A DNA stretch of 62,217 bases from positions 1 to 62,217 of the forward strand of contig JAQGIC010000124.1 of NCBI GenBank assembly GCA_028288725.1, written 5' to 3'. This DNA is from Rhodospirillales bacterium (lineage in GTDB: Bacteria > Pseudomonadota > Alphaproteobacteria > ATCC43930 > CGMCC-115725). Position numbers and translations under genes: made by a program. Positions 27,089 through 35,483 of the stretch are shown here, piece by piece. The notes below the pieces were generated by a model, which was not told the origin of the DNA, searched no databases, and was given only the letters and a program-made list of their open reading frames with translations. Each line of letters starts with the position of its first letter. Position 1 is the first letter of the stretch.

Positions 27089-27151
27089 GGCGCACATTCT
27101 TGGCTGTTTCGAAGGGAGGGCCCGAACCATGGCGGCGGCCCGGCGACCCTG

Positions 27152-27859
27152 TCAACCCGGCAGCGACGCAGCCCCGCCCCGAGCCGGCCGAACCCCGTGG
27201 GTTGCCAGCCACTGGGTCAGATCGTCGGTCTGATACTGCACATAGGGCTGATCGGCCCCCTCCTTCGCCCAATCGAGCGGCGAGCGGACCCACAGCGTCA
27301 GCATGCCGAGCGCCGCCGCCGGCTCCAGATTGCGCGCCATATCCTCGACCATGGCCGAGCGCGCCGGGACCACGCCGTGATGCTCGACCAGCTTGCGATA
27401 GCCGGTCGGGTCGGGCTTGGGCATGAAATCGGCGGCGGCGATATCGAACAGCAGCTCGAAATGATGCGCGATCCCGAGCCGTTCCAGCACGCGCTCGGCA
27501 TGGCGGACCGAGCCGTTGGTGAAGACGAGCTTGCGGCCGGACAGGTTTGCCAACGCCGCATCCAGCGCCGGCGCCGGCTCGATGATCGACAGATCGATGT
27601 CGTGGACATGGGCCATGAAGGCGTGCGGGTCGACGCCGTGCTCGGTCATCAAGCCGCGCATGGTCGTGCCGTATCTGGTGAACAGCCGCTTCTGCACCAG
27701 CTTCGCCCCGTCGGCGTCGAGGTCGAGCAGCTGCATGATGAATTCGCCCATGCGCGTCGAGATCTGCGCGAACAGGTTCGAACCGGCGGGATAGAGCGTG
27801 TTGTCGAGATCGAAGACCCAGGCCTCGATCTCATGCGGCAGTAATGGCATCGCGTTCAT
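27152..27859 (-). CDS. HAD-family pyrimidine 5'-nucleotidase (SDT1-like)
   Basis: The 235-residue HAD phosphatase has the nucleophile motif VFDLDNTLYP (Asp17, Asp19), motif II VFTNGS, and motifs III/IV in MPKPDP and MVEDMARNLEPA. The DNTLYP start is typical of the yeast Sdt1-like pyrimidine nucleotidase group. Its ATG overlaps the cobD stop (ATGA). It lies upstream of dapD, an order often seen in alphaproteobacteria. The actual substrate is unproven. Confidence 0.85.
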   Translation of the reverse strand: MNAMPLLPHEIEAWVFDLDNTLYPAGSNLFAQISTRMGEFIMQLLDLDADGAKLVQKRLFTRYGTTMRGLMTEHGVDPHAFMAHVHDIDLSIIEPAPALDAALANLSGRKLVFTNGSVRHAERVLERLGIAHHFELLFDIAAADFMPKPDPTGYRKLVEHHGVVPARSAMVEDMARNLEPAAALGMLTLWVRSPLDWAKEGADQPYVQYQTDDLTQWLATHGVRPARGGAASLPG

Positions 27860-28881
27860 TCATCCCTGTTCGTGAGTGCCGCGCGAAGCCGCGCCGCGGC
27901 GGCGGCATCCGGTGGCAGGCCGAAACGCAGCCAGTTCGGCTGGTCGGCGAAACGCCGCACCAGAATATGGTGCCGGCCCAGCCGATCGGCGAGCCGCTCG
28001 GCCCCATCGATGCGCGCCAGGCGAAACAGATCGGTGCCGCCGATGGGTTCGAGCCCGGCGGTCGAAAGCGCCGCATCGAGCGCGCGGGCGGCGGCGGCGA
28101 GCCGCACCCGTGTGGCCGCGATCCAGGAGGCATCCGACAGCGCCGCCCGCCCGATCTCCAGCGCCGGCCCGGCCACGGCCCAGGGACCGAATGCCGCGTT
28201 CAGCCGATCGATCAATCCCGCAGGACCGAACGCGAAGCCCAGACGCAGGCCGGCGAGGCCGAAGAACTTGCCGAACGAGCGCAGGATGACCAGCCCCGGC
28301 AGGCCCGCCCGGGGCATCAGGCTCGCTTCGGGTCCGACCTCTGCAAAGGCTTCGTCGACCACCAGCAGGCCGCCCCGCGCCGCCTGTCGTTCGGCGAGCA
28401 CGGCGAGGCGCTCCGGCGGCCAAATGCGGCCGTCGGGATTGTTGGGATTGACCAGCACCAGGATCGATGCGGTCGACCCGTCGATGTCCGGGATCACCTG
28501 GACGTCGTGGCAGGCCAGCGTCCAGCAGCGCGCGTGCTCGGCATAGGTCGGGCCGAGCACGGCGACCTGGGCAGGCGGCAGCAGGCGCGGCAGCAGCTGG
28601 ATCAGCGCCTGGGACCCGGGCGCCACGGTCAGGCGGGCATCGGCCGGCGCGCCGTAGCAGCCGCGCGCGGCATCCCCAAGCGCCGCGAGCGCCGCCTCGT
28701 CCGGCAGCCGGGTCCAGGCGTCGGCGCCGATTGCCGGCACCGCATAAGGCCACGGATTGATGCCGGTCGACAGATCGATCCAGTCGCCCCGCGTGCCGCC
28801 GAACCGGGCGATCGCCCGATCGAGCGCGCCGCCGTGGTCGGCAACCGGTCGATCACTTATGGGTGACAATTCAGCGGACAA
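27856..28881 (-). CDS. cobD: Threonine-phosphate decarboxylase CobD (TTG start)
   Basis: The 341-residue PLP enzyme of fold type I makes (R)-1-aminopropan-2-ol phosphate for the cobalamin lower loop. It has the N-terminal HGG substrate motif (VADHGGALD), DLSTGINPWPY, VNPNNPDGR and the PLP lysine motif RSFGKFFGLAGLRLGF. No ATG is available near the N-terminus; TTG at 28881 is the best choice, so the start is uncertain. No other cob genes lie in the window, and no B12 riboswitch is recognisable upstream. Confidence 0.9.
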   Translation of the reverse strand: MSAELSPISDRPVADHGGALDRAIARFGGTRGDWIDLSTGINPWPYAVPAIGADAWTRLPDEAALAALGDAARGCYGAPADARLTVAPGSQALIQLLPRLLPPAQVAVLGPTYAEHARCWTLACHDVQVIPDIDGSTASILVLVNPNNPDGRIWPPERLAVLAERQAARGGLLVVDEAFAEVGPEASLMPRAGLPGLVILRSFGKFFGLAGLRLGFAFGPAGLIDRLNAAFGPWAVAGPALEIGRAALSDASWIAATRVRLAAAARALDAALSTAGLEPIGGTDLFRLARIDGAERLADRLGRHHILVRRFADQPNWLRFGLPPDAAAAARLRAALTNRDE

Positions 28882-28909
28882 GAAAATCCCGAGGCTGGGG
28901 GTAGAGGCG

Positions 28910-28930
28910 GAACCAGGGTTCTTCCTGGTT
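28910..28930. repeat. Hairpin between cobD and the DUF2336 gene
   Basis: AACCAGG (28911-28917) and CCTGGTT (28924-28930) form a perfect 7-bp stem with a six-base loop. It lies in the divergent region and could be in the cobD leader. Confidence 0.55.
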
Positions 28931-28956
28931 TCGGCCGAAATGTCGAGAGGGACGGC

Positions 28957-28972
28957 TTAACAGCCGCTTAAC
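28957..28972 (+). promoter_or_regulatory. CtrA-type box TTAA-N7-TTAAC
   Basis: TTAACAGCCGCTTAAC fits the full CtrA consensus TTAA-N7-TTAAC exactly. It lies 65 bp upstream of the GTG of the DUF2336 gene in the divergent cobD region. CtrA is the cell-cycle and motility regulator of alphaproteobacteria. Binding is inference. Confidence 0.55.
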
Positions 28973-29036
28973 CGCGGGCGCGCTAAGCAGAGCGGTATCG
29001 GGCGGCTGCCCCAGAAACGATCATAGGGAGTGTGGC

Positions 29037-30338
29037 GTGCTGCGCGACGCCATCGCACGACTTTTCGGACGGTTTGGCGGCGGCCGCACGGCCTCGGTCC
29101 CGTTCGACCAGGCCAAGGCCCTGGCCCGCCACGGCGATCCCCGCGTGCGACGCTCGATCGCGAGCGATCCCGGCACCGCCCCCGAACTGCTGTTCTTTCT
29201 GGCCCGCGACCGGTCGGCCGAGGTGCGCGCCGCGGTCGCGGCCCACCGCAGCACGCCGCGTCAGGCCGACCTGCTGCTGGCGCTCGACGAGCAGCCGGAG
29301 ATCCGCACCCTCGTCGCCGAGAAGATCGCGAGCCAATCCCAGGAACTGAGATCCCACGACGCGGCCCAGCTCTGGCAGCTGACGGTTCAGGTGCTGGAAG
29401 CGCTCGCGCGCGACGATATGTCCAGGGTGCGCCAACTGGTCGCCGAGACCGCGCGCGGCATCGCCGCCGTGCCGTCGCGCCTGATGACCGAGCTGGGGCG
29501 CGACCGCACCAGCGCCGTCGCCGTGCCGGCCTTGGGCTTCGTCGGCAAGATCGCCGATGCGGATCTGGTCGAGATCGTCGAGCGCGCGCCGAACGAGGCG
29601 GTGATCGGCGCCGTCGCCCGCCGCCCCGCCATCGGCCCGAGCGTTGCCGAGGCCGTCGTCGAACATGGCAGCGCGCCCACGGTCGCCATCCTGCTGGCCA
29701 ACCAGGATGCCACCCTGTCGCCCGAGACGCTGGATCGTGTGGTCGACCGGGCCGCCCCGGTCGAGATCTGGCACGAGCCGCTGGTCGGCCGGCCGCAATT
29801 GACCGACGGCGCCGCCGTGCGGCTGGCGAGCTTCGTCGCCGACCGGCTGGTGCAGGTGCTGGCGAGCCGGCCGGATCTGGATCCGGAGACCAACGCCGCG
29901 ATCGAGATCATCATCCACGAGCGGGGGATAGTGCGCGGCACGATGCCGACCACCACGGTCAGCGCCGAATTCGACGACAACCACCCGGTCACCCGCGCCC
30001 GCCGGCTGTTCTCGACCGGCCTGCTGAACGAAGATGCGCTGATGGAGGCGCTCGATGGCGATCGGGATTTCCTGGTGGCCGCCCTCTCGCTCCGCTCCAA
30101 GCTGCCGCCGGCGGTGGTCGCGAAGATCCTGGCCTCCCACAGTGCTAAGGGGCTGACGGCGCTGACCTGGAAATCCGGCTTCACCATGCGCCTCGCGCTG
30201 CAGCTGCAATTGCGCGTCGCCCATCTGCCGCCCAAGGCCCGCCTGATCGCCGGCGGCGGCGGGATTTTCCCCTTGAACGCCGCCGAACTGGAATGGCAGA
30301 TCGAATTCTTCCGCAGCCTGGTGCCCGCGGGGACGTAA
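29037..30338 (+). CDS. DUF2336 domain protein (GTG start)
   Basis: The 433-residue protein is almost wholly alpha-helical with HEAT-like character: repeated units such as ARHGDPRVRRSIASDP, ARDRSAEVRAAVAAH and LDEQPEIRTLVAEKI. This matches the alphaproteobacterial DUF2336 family, whose function is not well defined. No TM or signal segment is present. AGGGAG precedes the GTG. A CtrA-like box lies upstream, which suggests a link to cell-cycle or motility control. It is convergent with the MBL gene, with only three bases between stops. Confidence 0.82.
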   Translation: MLRDAIARLFGRFGGGRTASVPFDQAKALARHGDPRVRRSIASDPGTAPELLFFLARDRSAEVRAAVAAHRSTPRQADLLLALDEQPEIRTLVAEKIASQSQELRSHDAAQLWQLTVQVLEALARDDMSRVRQLVAETARGIAAVPSRLMTELGRDRTSAVAVPALGFVGKIADADLVEIVERAPNEAVIGAVARRPAIGPSVAEAVVEHGSAPTVAILLANQDATLSPETLDRVVDRAAPVEIWHEPLVGRPQLTDGAAVRLASFVADRLVQVLASRPDLDPETNAAIEIIIHERGIVRGTMPTTTVSAEFDDNHPVTRARRLFSTGLLNEDALMEALDGDRDFLVAALSLRSKLPPAVVAKILASHSAKGLTALTWKSGFTMRLALQLQLRVAHLPPKARLIAGGGGIFPLNAAELEWQIEFFRSLVPAGT

Positions 30339-30341
30339 CAA

Positions 30342-31223
30342 TCACCCCGCCGCCGCCACGGCCGCGAGATTGGAGCGGTGGACCGGCTCGTAAGCGGCAA
30401 AATAGCCGATGGCGCCGGTGTCGAACGCCTCGGCGGCGAACCGCCGCAAATCCGGTTCCGCCAGGCCGGGCTCGGTGCGGCAGCGGTCCAGCTTCTCGAC
30501 ATAGCGCAGGCTCGCCTCGATGAAGCCCTTGCCGTAGCCGCCGGCCTCGATGACCTCGAGCGCGCCGTGGCTGGGCAGGATGCGCGAAATCGCCCAGCCC
30601 GCCAGGCGCCGAAGCTCGGCCAGATGATGCTGCAGCCGGTGCGGCTCGACCACATAGGTGATCGGGTCTTCGAGCGTGTCGCCCGCGATCAGCACGCCTG
30701 TCTGCGGCAGGAACAGCACCGTCCCGTCGTGGCTGTGGATCTCGGCTTGGCGCAGTTCGACCTCGACGGTGCCGACGGTCAAGCTCAGCGCGCCCTCGAA
30801 CAGGCGGTTGGGCGGGATCAGCGGCTTGATCGGCGGGTCGCGGGCTTCGAGCCGCTCCTTGTTGTCACGGAGCGCCTTGGCGGTCAGATGATTGGCGATG
30901 ATCTCGCAATCGGCAAAGACCTCGTTGCCGGCGATATGGTCGGCATGCCAGTGGCTGAGCGCGACGCGAATCCGGGTGACGCCCAATTCTTCCAGGGTCC
31001 GCCGGATGATCCCGGCATGGGGTCGCGAGATATGGGTATCGTAGACCAGGGCGTCGGCACCATCGACGATGGCGTAGGAACAGATGCCGAGGGTGAAGGC
31101 GCCGTCGTCGAGCCAGTTCGGCTGCTCGGAATGGGCACGCAGGCCGGCGATCCGCCCGTCATAGAATCCGACGACATGCGGTGCCGGACGGAGAACCCTC
31201 ATCGTCGAGCCGAGTTGGTGCAT
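30342..31223 (-). CDS. Metallo-beta-lactamase-fold hydrolase
   Basis: The 293-residue protein has the zinc motif SHWHADH (His91, His93, Asp95, His96), a later EIHSHDGT and GDTLEDP, and HG near residue 220. It belongs to the glyoxalase-II-like MBL group. The C-terminal part (about 230-290) is helical. The ATG at 31202 is an alternative start. The substrate is unknown; nothing adjacent points to one. Confidence 0.85.
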   Translation of the reverse strand: MHQLGSTMRVLRPAPHVVGFYDGRIAGLRAHSEQPNWLDDGAFTLGICSYAIVDGADALVYDTHISRPHAGIIRRTLEELGVTRIRVALSHWHADHIAGNEVFADCEIIANHLTAKALRDNKERLEARDPPIKPLIPPNRLFEGALSLTVGTVEVELRQAEIHSHDGTVLFLPQTGVLIAGDTLEDPITYVVEPHRLQHHLAELRRLAGWAISRILPSHGALEVIEAGGYGKGFIEASLRYVEKLDRCRTEPGLAEPDLRRFAAEAFDTGAIGYFAAYEPVHRSNLAAVAAAG

Positions 31224-31353
31224 GGATTGAAGCCTTTTCGCTGCGATAGGACATCATTACACTCGCCGTCATGTAGCCGCCCCTCCCCTTTTTCGACTTC
31301 CGGTCGTCCGCGTTTCAAGCGAATGCCTCTTTACGTCTTCAAGGGATTGGGAC

Positions 31354-32276
31354 ATGAGCGACGACACGCGCCCGCATTCTTCGGCCTATTTCGGCGAAGA
31401 GCGGGACTATTGGTGGAATGACGATTACCTCGACCTGCTGGCCCGGCGCCTGCGGCTGGACCAGGTACGCACGCTGGCCGACATCGGCTGCGGCATCGGC
31501 CATTGGGGTGGGTCGCTGGCCGGCCATCTGGCGCCGGGCACGCAACTGATCGGCATCGATCGGGATCCGGCGAACGTGGCCGGCGCGCGTGAGCGCTTTG
31601 CCCGGCGCGCGCCGGACCGATCGGCCCGGTTTCTGGAGGGCGATGCACTGGCCCTGCCGCTGGCGGATGGCTCGGTCGATCTCGCGACCTGCCAGACCCT
31701 GCTGATCCATCTGGCCGAACCGCAGAAGGCGATTGCCGAGATGATCCGCGTGACCCGGCCCGGCGGGCAGGTCGTGGCCGTCGAATCGAACAACCTGTTC
31801 AACCGCATGGCTATCTCGTCCCTGACGCCGGAGACGCCGCTGGAGCGGCTGCTGGCGGAGACGGAGATCGCCTGGCGCCAGGTGGAGGGCCGGCGGCGGC
31901 GCGGGCTCGGCTGCGAATATCTGGGCGATCTGGTGCCCGCTCTGTTCGCCGAAGCCGGCCTCGCCGACATCCGCGTCTGGCTAGCGACCGGGCCCTGCCG
32001 CTGGTGCCGCCCTATGCGGCGCCGGAGCAGCAGGCGCAGCTCGATGCGATCCGGCGTTGGCGCGCCGACGGATCCGGTCCCTGCGACCGGGCCGAGTTCG
32101 CCGCCGATCTGGCGGCAAGCGGTGCCGACCCGGCCCTGATCGAGCGGGCCTGGCAGCACATGCTCGACGGAGAGGCCGCCGGCGACAAGGCGCTCGCCGA
32201 GCGGCGCTACCACGCGGCCGGGGGCGGCTTGTTCTACATCGTCGCCGGCCGGGTGCCGGAGCGGCCGGCCCGCTAA
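31354..32276 (+). pseudogene. Class I SAM-dependent methyltransferase, frameshifted
   Basis: The first 210 codons encode a Rossmann methyltransferase with motif I LADIGCGIGHWG (41-52), the acidic IDRDP after strand 2, EGDALALPLADGS and the later RVTRPGGQV. At about 31983 the frame breaks: the sequence CTAGCGACC should probably read CTGAGCGACC. One added base gives 924 nt and a 307-residue protein whose tail, starting PLVPPYAAPEQQ, reads on to 32276. The family also has this helical C-terminal region. Either a real mutation or a base-calling error explains it. Confidence 0.82.
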
Positions 32277-32313
32277 GGTCGTGTTGATAAATAATCGCTT
32301 CGGCTCTCTCGCT

Positions 32314-32391
32314 GTCATTCCCGCGAAAGCGGGAATCCAGAGTGGTAGAGATCTGTCACTGGCCCTGGATTCCCGCCGACGCGGGAATGAC
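32314..32391. repeat. Dispersed palindromic repeat, copy 2
   Basis: GTCATTCCCGCGAAAGCGGG, continuing AATCCAG, forms the left arm. The right arm (32364-32391) is its near-complement, CCTGGATTCCCGCC followed by GACGCGGGAATGAC. The ends match copy 1 at 221-302, while the arm centres differ (AAAG/GAC instead of CAGG/CTG). It lies between the frameshifted methyltransferase and the MoaD-like gene. Confidence 0.85.
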
Positions 32392-32511
32392 GGAACAATG
32401 AAGCGATAGATGCATTTATCTTTGCACGGATCCTAACGAGCCCTGGGGCCGGCGCCGCCCAGCGGACGGCGCCGGCTCGACAGCATCCGCCGACGGGCGT
32501 AGGCTTCACGC

Positions 32512-32769
32512 ATGCCGCAGGTTCTCTTCACCGCGCATCTGAGGCGCTGGGCGCCCCCTTCGCCGGTCGAGGCCGCAGGCGACACCGTGGCGGCCGCGCT
32601 CGACCAGGTCTTCGCGCAGCATCCATTGCTCGAAACCTATGTCCTCGACGACCAGAGGCGCCTGCGCCGGCATATCGCCCTGTTCGTCGACGGCGAGCGC
32701 GCGCGCCTCGCCGATCCGGTCGGGCCGGACGCCCGGATCGCGGTCCTGCAGGCGCTGTCCGGCGGTTGA
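32512..32769 (+). CDS. MoaD/ThiS-family ubiquitin-like protein
   Basis: The 85-residue protein has a beta-grasp pattern (VLFTAHLRRW, then a helix, DDQRRLRRHIALFVDG and RIAVLQALSGG) and ends in Gly-Gly, the feature that lets MoaD, ThiS and related proteins be adenylated and carry sulfur or be conjugated. It is followed after 14 bases by a BNR-repeat protein, and no moaE, moeB or thiazole gene is nearby. That argues against a plain molybdopterin role. Confidence 0.8.
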   Translation: MPQVLFTAHLRRWAPPSPVEAAGDTVAAALDQVFAQHPLLETYVLDDQRRLRRHIALFVDGERARLADPVGPDARIAVLQALSGG

Positions 32770-32783
32770 ACGGAGATGACGGC

Positions 32784-33875
32784 ATGATCTCGCCCCTGCT
32801 CGTCGGCACCCGCAAAGGCCTGTTCGTCCTGGAGGCCGATGCGACCGACCAATGGACGATCCGGCGGCACGCCTTTGCCGGCATCCCGGTCACGATCACC
32901 GCGCTCGACCCGCGCGACCGGACGCTTTACGCCGGCCTCAACCACGGGCATTTCGGCGTCAAGCTGCATCGCTCCGAGGACCTGGGCGCCAGTTGGACCG
33001 AGCTGCCGGCGCCGGCCTTCCCGGCCGGCTTCCCGGCGGATGGCGACGGCAAGCTCGCGCCTACGGTGGCAATGCTCTGGTCGCTCGAACCGGGCGCCGG
33101 GCCTGGCGAACTCTGGGCCGGCACCATTCCGGGTGCGCTGTTCCACTCGACCGATCGCGGCGACACCTGGCGCCTGGTCGACAGCCTGTGGCACGAGGAC
33201 GCGAGACGGCTGTGGTTCGGCGGCGGCTATGACGCGCCCGGGATCCATTCGATCCTGCCCGATCCGCGCGACCGGCGGCGCCTGCTGCTCGGCGTGTCCT
33301 GCGGCGGCGTGTGGCTGAGCCCCGACGCCGGCGTCCATTGGGAAATCGGCGGCGCCGGGCTGGTCGCGGCCTATATGCCGGAGGAGCGCCAGGAGGATCT
33401 GGCGGTGCAGGACCCGCATCGCATCGCGCGCTGCGCCGGCGCGCCGGAGCGGGTCTGGATGCAGCACCATAGCGGGGCGTTCCGGTCGGACGATGGCGGG
33501 CGGAACTGGATCCGGCTGAGCGGTCTGCCGCTGTCCGACTTCGGCTTCGCCGTGGCGGCCCATCCGAGCGATCCGGATGTGGCCTGGTTCGTCCCGGCGG
33601 AAAGCGACGAGAACCGGATTCCCACCAGCGGCCGGCTGGGCGTGACGCGCACGCGCGACGGCGGACGGAGCTTCGAGCGGTTCGAGGAGGGCCTGCCGGC
33701 CCCACCCGCCTTCGATCTCGTCTATCGCCATGGGCTTGCGGTCGCACCCGACGGCCGCCGCCTCGCGATGGGATCGACGACCGGCGGGCTCTGGACCAGC
33801 GCGGACGGCGGCGAGAGCTGGCGCCTGGCCGACGCCCGCCTGCCGCCGATCGCGAGCCTGCAATTCGCAGTCTGA
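32784..33875 (+). CDS. BNR/WD40-like beta-propeller protein (sialidase/glycosyl hydrolase-like)
   Basis: The 363-residue protein shows repeated Asp-box units: SEDLGASW, STDRGDTW, SPDAGVHW, SDDGGRNW, TRDGGRSF, SADGGESW. These are typical of BNR propellers. It has no signal peptide, so it is cytoplasmic and unlikely to be a secreted sialidase. The ATG at 32784 has CGGAG upstream. It is paired with a MoaD/ThiS-like gene; this pairing recurs in proteobacteria to my knowledge, with no known function. Confidence 0.82.
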   Translation: MISPLLVGTRKGLFVLEADATDQWTIRRHAFAGIPVTITALDPRDRTLYAGLNHGHFGVKLHRSEDLGASWTELPAPAFPAGFPADGDGKLAPTVAMLWSLEPGAGPGELWAGTIPGALFHSTDRGDTWRLVDSLWHEDARRLWFGGGYDAPGIHSILPDPRDRRRLLLGVSCGGVWLSPDAGVHWEIGGAGLVAAYMPEERQEDLAVQDPHRIARCAGAPERVWMQHHSGAFRSDDGGRNWIRLSGLPLSDFGFAVAAHPSDPDVAWFVPAESDENRIPTSGRLGVTRTRDGGRSFERFEEGLPAPPAFDLVYRHGLAVAPDGRRLAMGSTTGGLWTSADGGESWRLADARLPPIASLQFAV

Positions 33876-33894
33876 ACCGGCGCACGGCCGGTTC
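33874..33894. terminator. Bidirectional terminator hairpin
   Basis: GAACCGGC (33874-33881) and GCCGGTTC (33887-33894) make a perfect 8-bp stem with a five-base loop. It lies between the convergent BNR and argB genes and overlaps the BNR stop codon. There is no long T-run. Confidence 0.6.
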
Positions 33895-33897
33895 GGA

Positions 33898-34791
33898 CTA
33901 CTTCTTGCGGATGAGCGTGCCGGCACCCGAGCTGATGAACAGTTCGACCAGGATCGCGTGCGCCTTGCGGCCGTCGAGGATGACCGCCGCCTCGACCCCC
34001 TGGTCGACCGCGTCGAGGCAGGTTTCGATCTTGGGGATCATGCCACCGTAGATCGTGCCGTCGGCGATCATGGCGCGCGCCTGATCGACCGAGATCTCGG
34101 GCATGACCTTCTTGTCCTGGTCCATCACCCCGGCAGTGTCGGTCAGCATAAGGAGACGCGACGCCTTCAGCGCGCCGGCGATAGCGCCGGCCGAGGTATC
34201 GGCGTTGATGTTGTAGGTCTCGCCCTCGGCGCCGAGGCCGATCGGCGCCACGACCGGGATGATGTCGGAGCGGGTCAAGAGCTCCAGCACCTGGGTATTG
34301 ATCTCGGTCGGCTCGCCGACGAAGCCCAGGTCCAGCACCTGCTCGATATTGCTTTCCGGATCGCGCTTGGTCCGCTCCAGCTTCTTGGCGCGGATCAGGC
34401 CGCCGTCCTTGCCGGACAGGCCGATGGCGGTGCCGCCGGCGGCATTGATCAGCCCGACGATCTCTTTGTTGATCGAGCCGGCCAGCACCATCTCGACGAT
34501 CTCGACCGTCTCCTTGTCGGTGACGCGGAGCCCGTCGATGAACGAGGATTTGATCTTCAGCCGCTCGAGCATCTGGCCGATCTGCGGCCCGCCGCCGTGG
34601 ACGACCACGACATTGACGCCGATCTGCTTCAGCAGCACCACGTCGCGGGCGAAGCGGGCGCCCAGCACCGTGTCGCCCATGGCATGGCCGCCGTATTTCA
34701 CCACGACGGTCTTGCCGGCATAGCGCTTCATGAAGGGCAGCGCCTCGGACAGGATTTCCGCCTTGAGCGCGATCTCTGCTTCGCTAATCAT
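33898..34791 (-). CDS. argB: Acetylglutamate kinase
   Basis: The 297-residue amino-acid kinase phosphorylates N-acetylglutamate in arginine synthesis. It has [10 protein letters not shown] (catalytic Lys), [19 protein letters not shown] and the nucleotide-side [13 protein letters not shown] and LTDTAGVMD. The ATG at 34791 fits the family; the longer frame runs into the engB tail. It is the last gene of the rpmH-rnpA-yidD-yidC-engB-argB run. Confidence 0.95.
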   Translation of the reverse strand: MISEAEIALKAEILSEALPFMKRYAGKTVVVKYGGHAMGDTVLGARFARDVVLLKQIGVNVVVVHGGGPQIGQMLERLKIKSSFIDGLRVTDKETVEIVEMVLAGSINKEIVGLINAAGGTAIGLSGKDGGLIRAKKLERTKRDPESNIEQVLDLGFVGEPTEINTQVLELLTRSDIIPVVAPIGLGAEGETYNINADTSAGAIAGALKASRLLMLTDTAGVMDQDKKVMPEISVDQARAMIADGTIYGGMIPKIETCLDAVDQGVEAAVILDGRKAHAILVELFISSGAGTLIRKK

Positions 34792-34825
34792 CCGCCGGCC
34801 CTCTAGTGTTCCCTCACCGACCGCA

Positions 34826-35482
34826 TTAGCCGACTGACGTGACAGCTGCAAGTGCTGTGAGTGCGGCCCGCAGCACGGCGATGCCGGTGCCGTCCTCGGA
34901 ACTGGTCGCGTGGATGACCGGATGGGCGGCCACATGGGTCGCCATCACCGCCGCAATCTCGCGCTTGCGGGCCGCCAGTTCGTTGGGCCGGACCTTGTCG
35001 GCCTTGGTCAGCACGACCTGATAGGACACCGCCGACTGGTCGAGCATCTTCATCAGCGGCTCGTCCACATCCTTCAGGCCATGGCGGGCGTCGATCAGCA
35101 CGCAGACGCGCCGGAGCGTCGAGCGGCCGCGCAGGAAGTCGTTGACCAGCCCGTTCCAGGCCGCGATCTGGGTCTTCGGCGCCTTGGCATAGCCGTAGCC
35201 CGGCATGTCGACCAGCACCAGGCGCCGGCCCAGGTCGAAGAAATTGAGCTGCTGGGTCCGACCCGGGGTGTTGGACGTGCGCGCCAGCGTGTTCCGGCCG
35301 GTCAGACCATTGATCAGGCTGGATTTTCCGACATTCGAACGACCGGCGAACGCGACTTCCGGCAGGGTCGCGGCCGGGATCGTCTCCAGCTTGGTCGACC
35401 CGTTGGTGAAGGCGCATTCGGCGGCGAACAGCCGTCGCCCGGCATCCAGGGCCTCGGGCGACGGCTCCAGCTCGTCATCCAT
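34826..35482 (-). CDS. engB: Ribosome-biogenesis GTPase YihA/EngB
   Basis: The 218-residue GTPase has G1 GRSNVGKS (47-54), G3 DMPGYGYA, G4 LTKADK and G5 SSEDGTG. It acts in large-subunit assembly. Its ATG follows the yidC stop by one base (TGATATG). The engB-to-argB gap is about 34 bases. Confidence 0.94.
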   Translation of the reverse strand: MDDELEPSPEALDAGRRLFAAECAFTNGSTKLETIPAATLPEVAFAGRSNVGKSSLINGLTGRNTLARTSNTPGRTQQLNFFDLGRRLVLVDMPGYGYAKAPKTQIAAWNGLVNDFLRGRSTLRRVCVLIDARHGLKDVDEPLMKMLDQSAVSYQVVLTKADKVRPNELAARKREIAAVMATHVAAHPVIHATSSEDGTGIAVLRAALTALAAVTSVG

Positions 35483-35483
35483 A

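Noticed and set aside
28882-29036. Possible cobalamin riboswitch upstream of cobD
   Set aside because: No B12-box-like element or extended fold was found; only a short hairpin is present.
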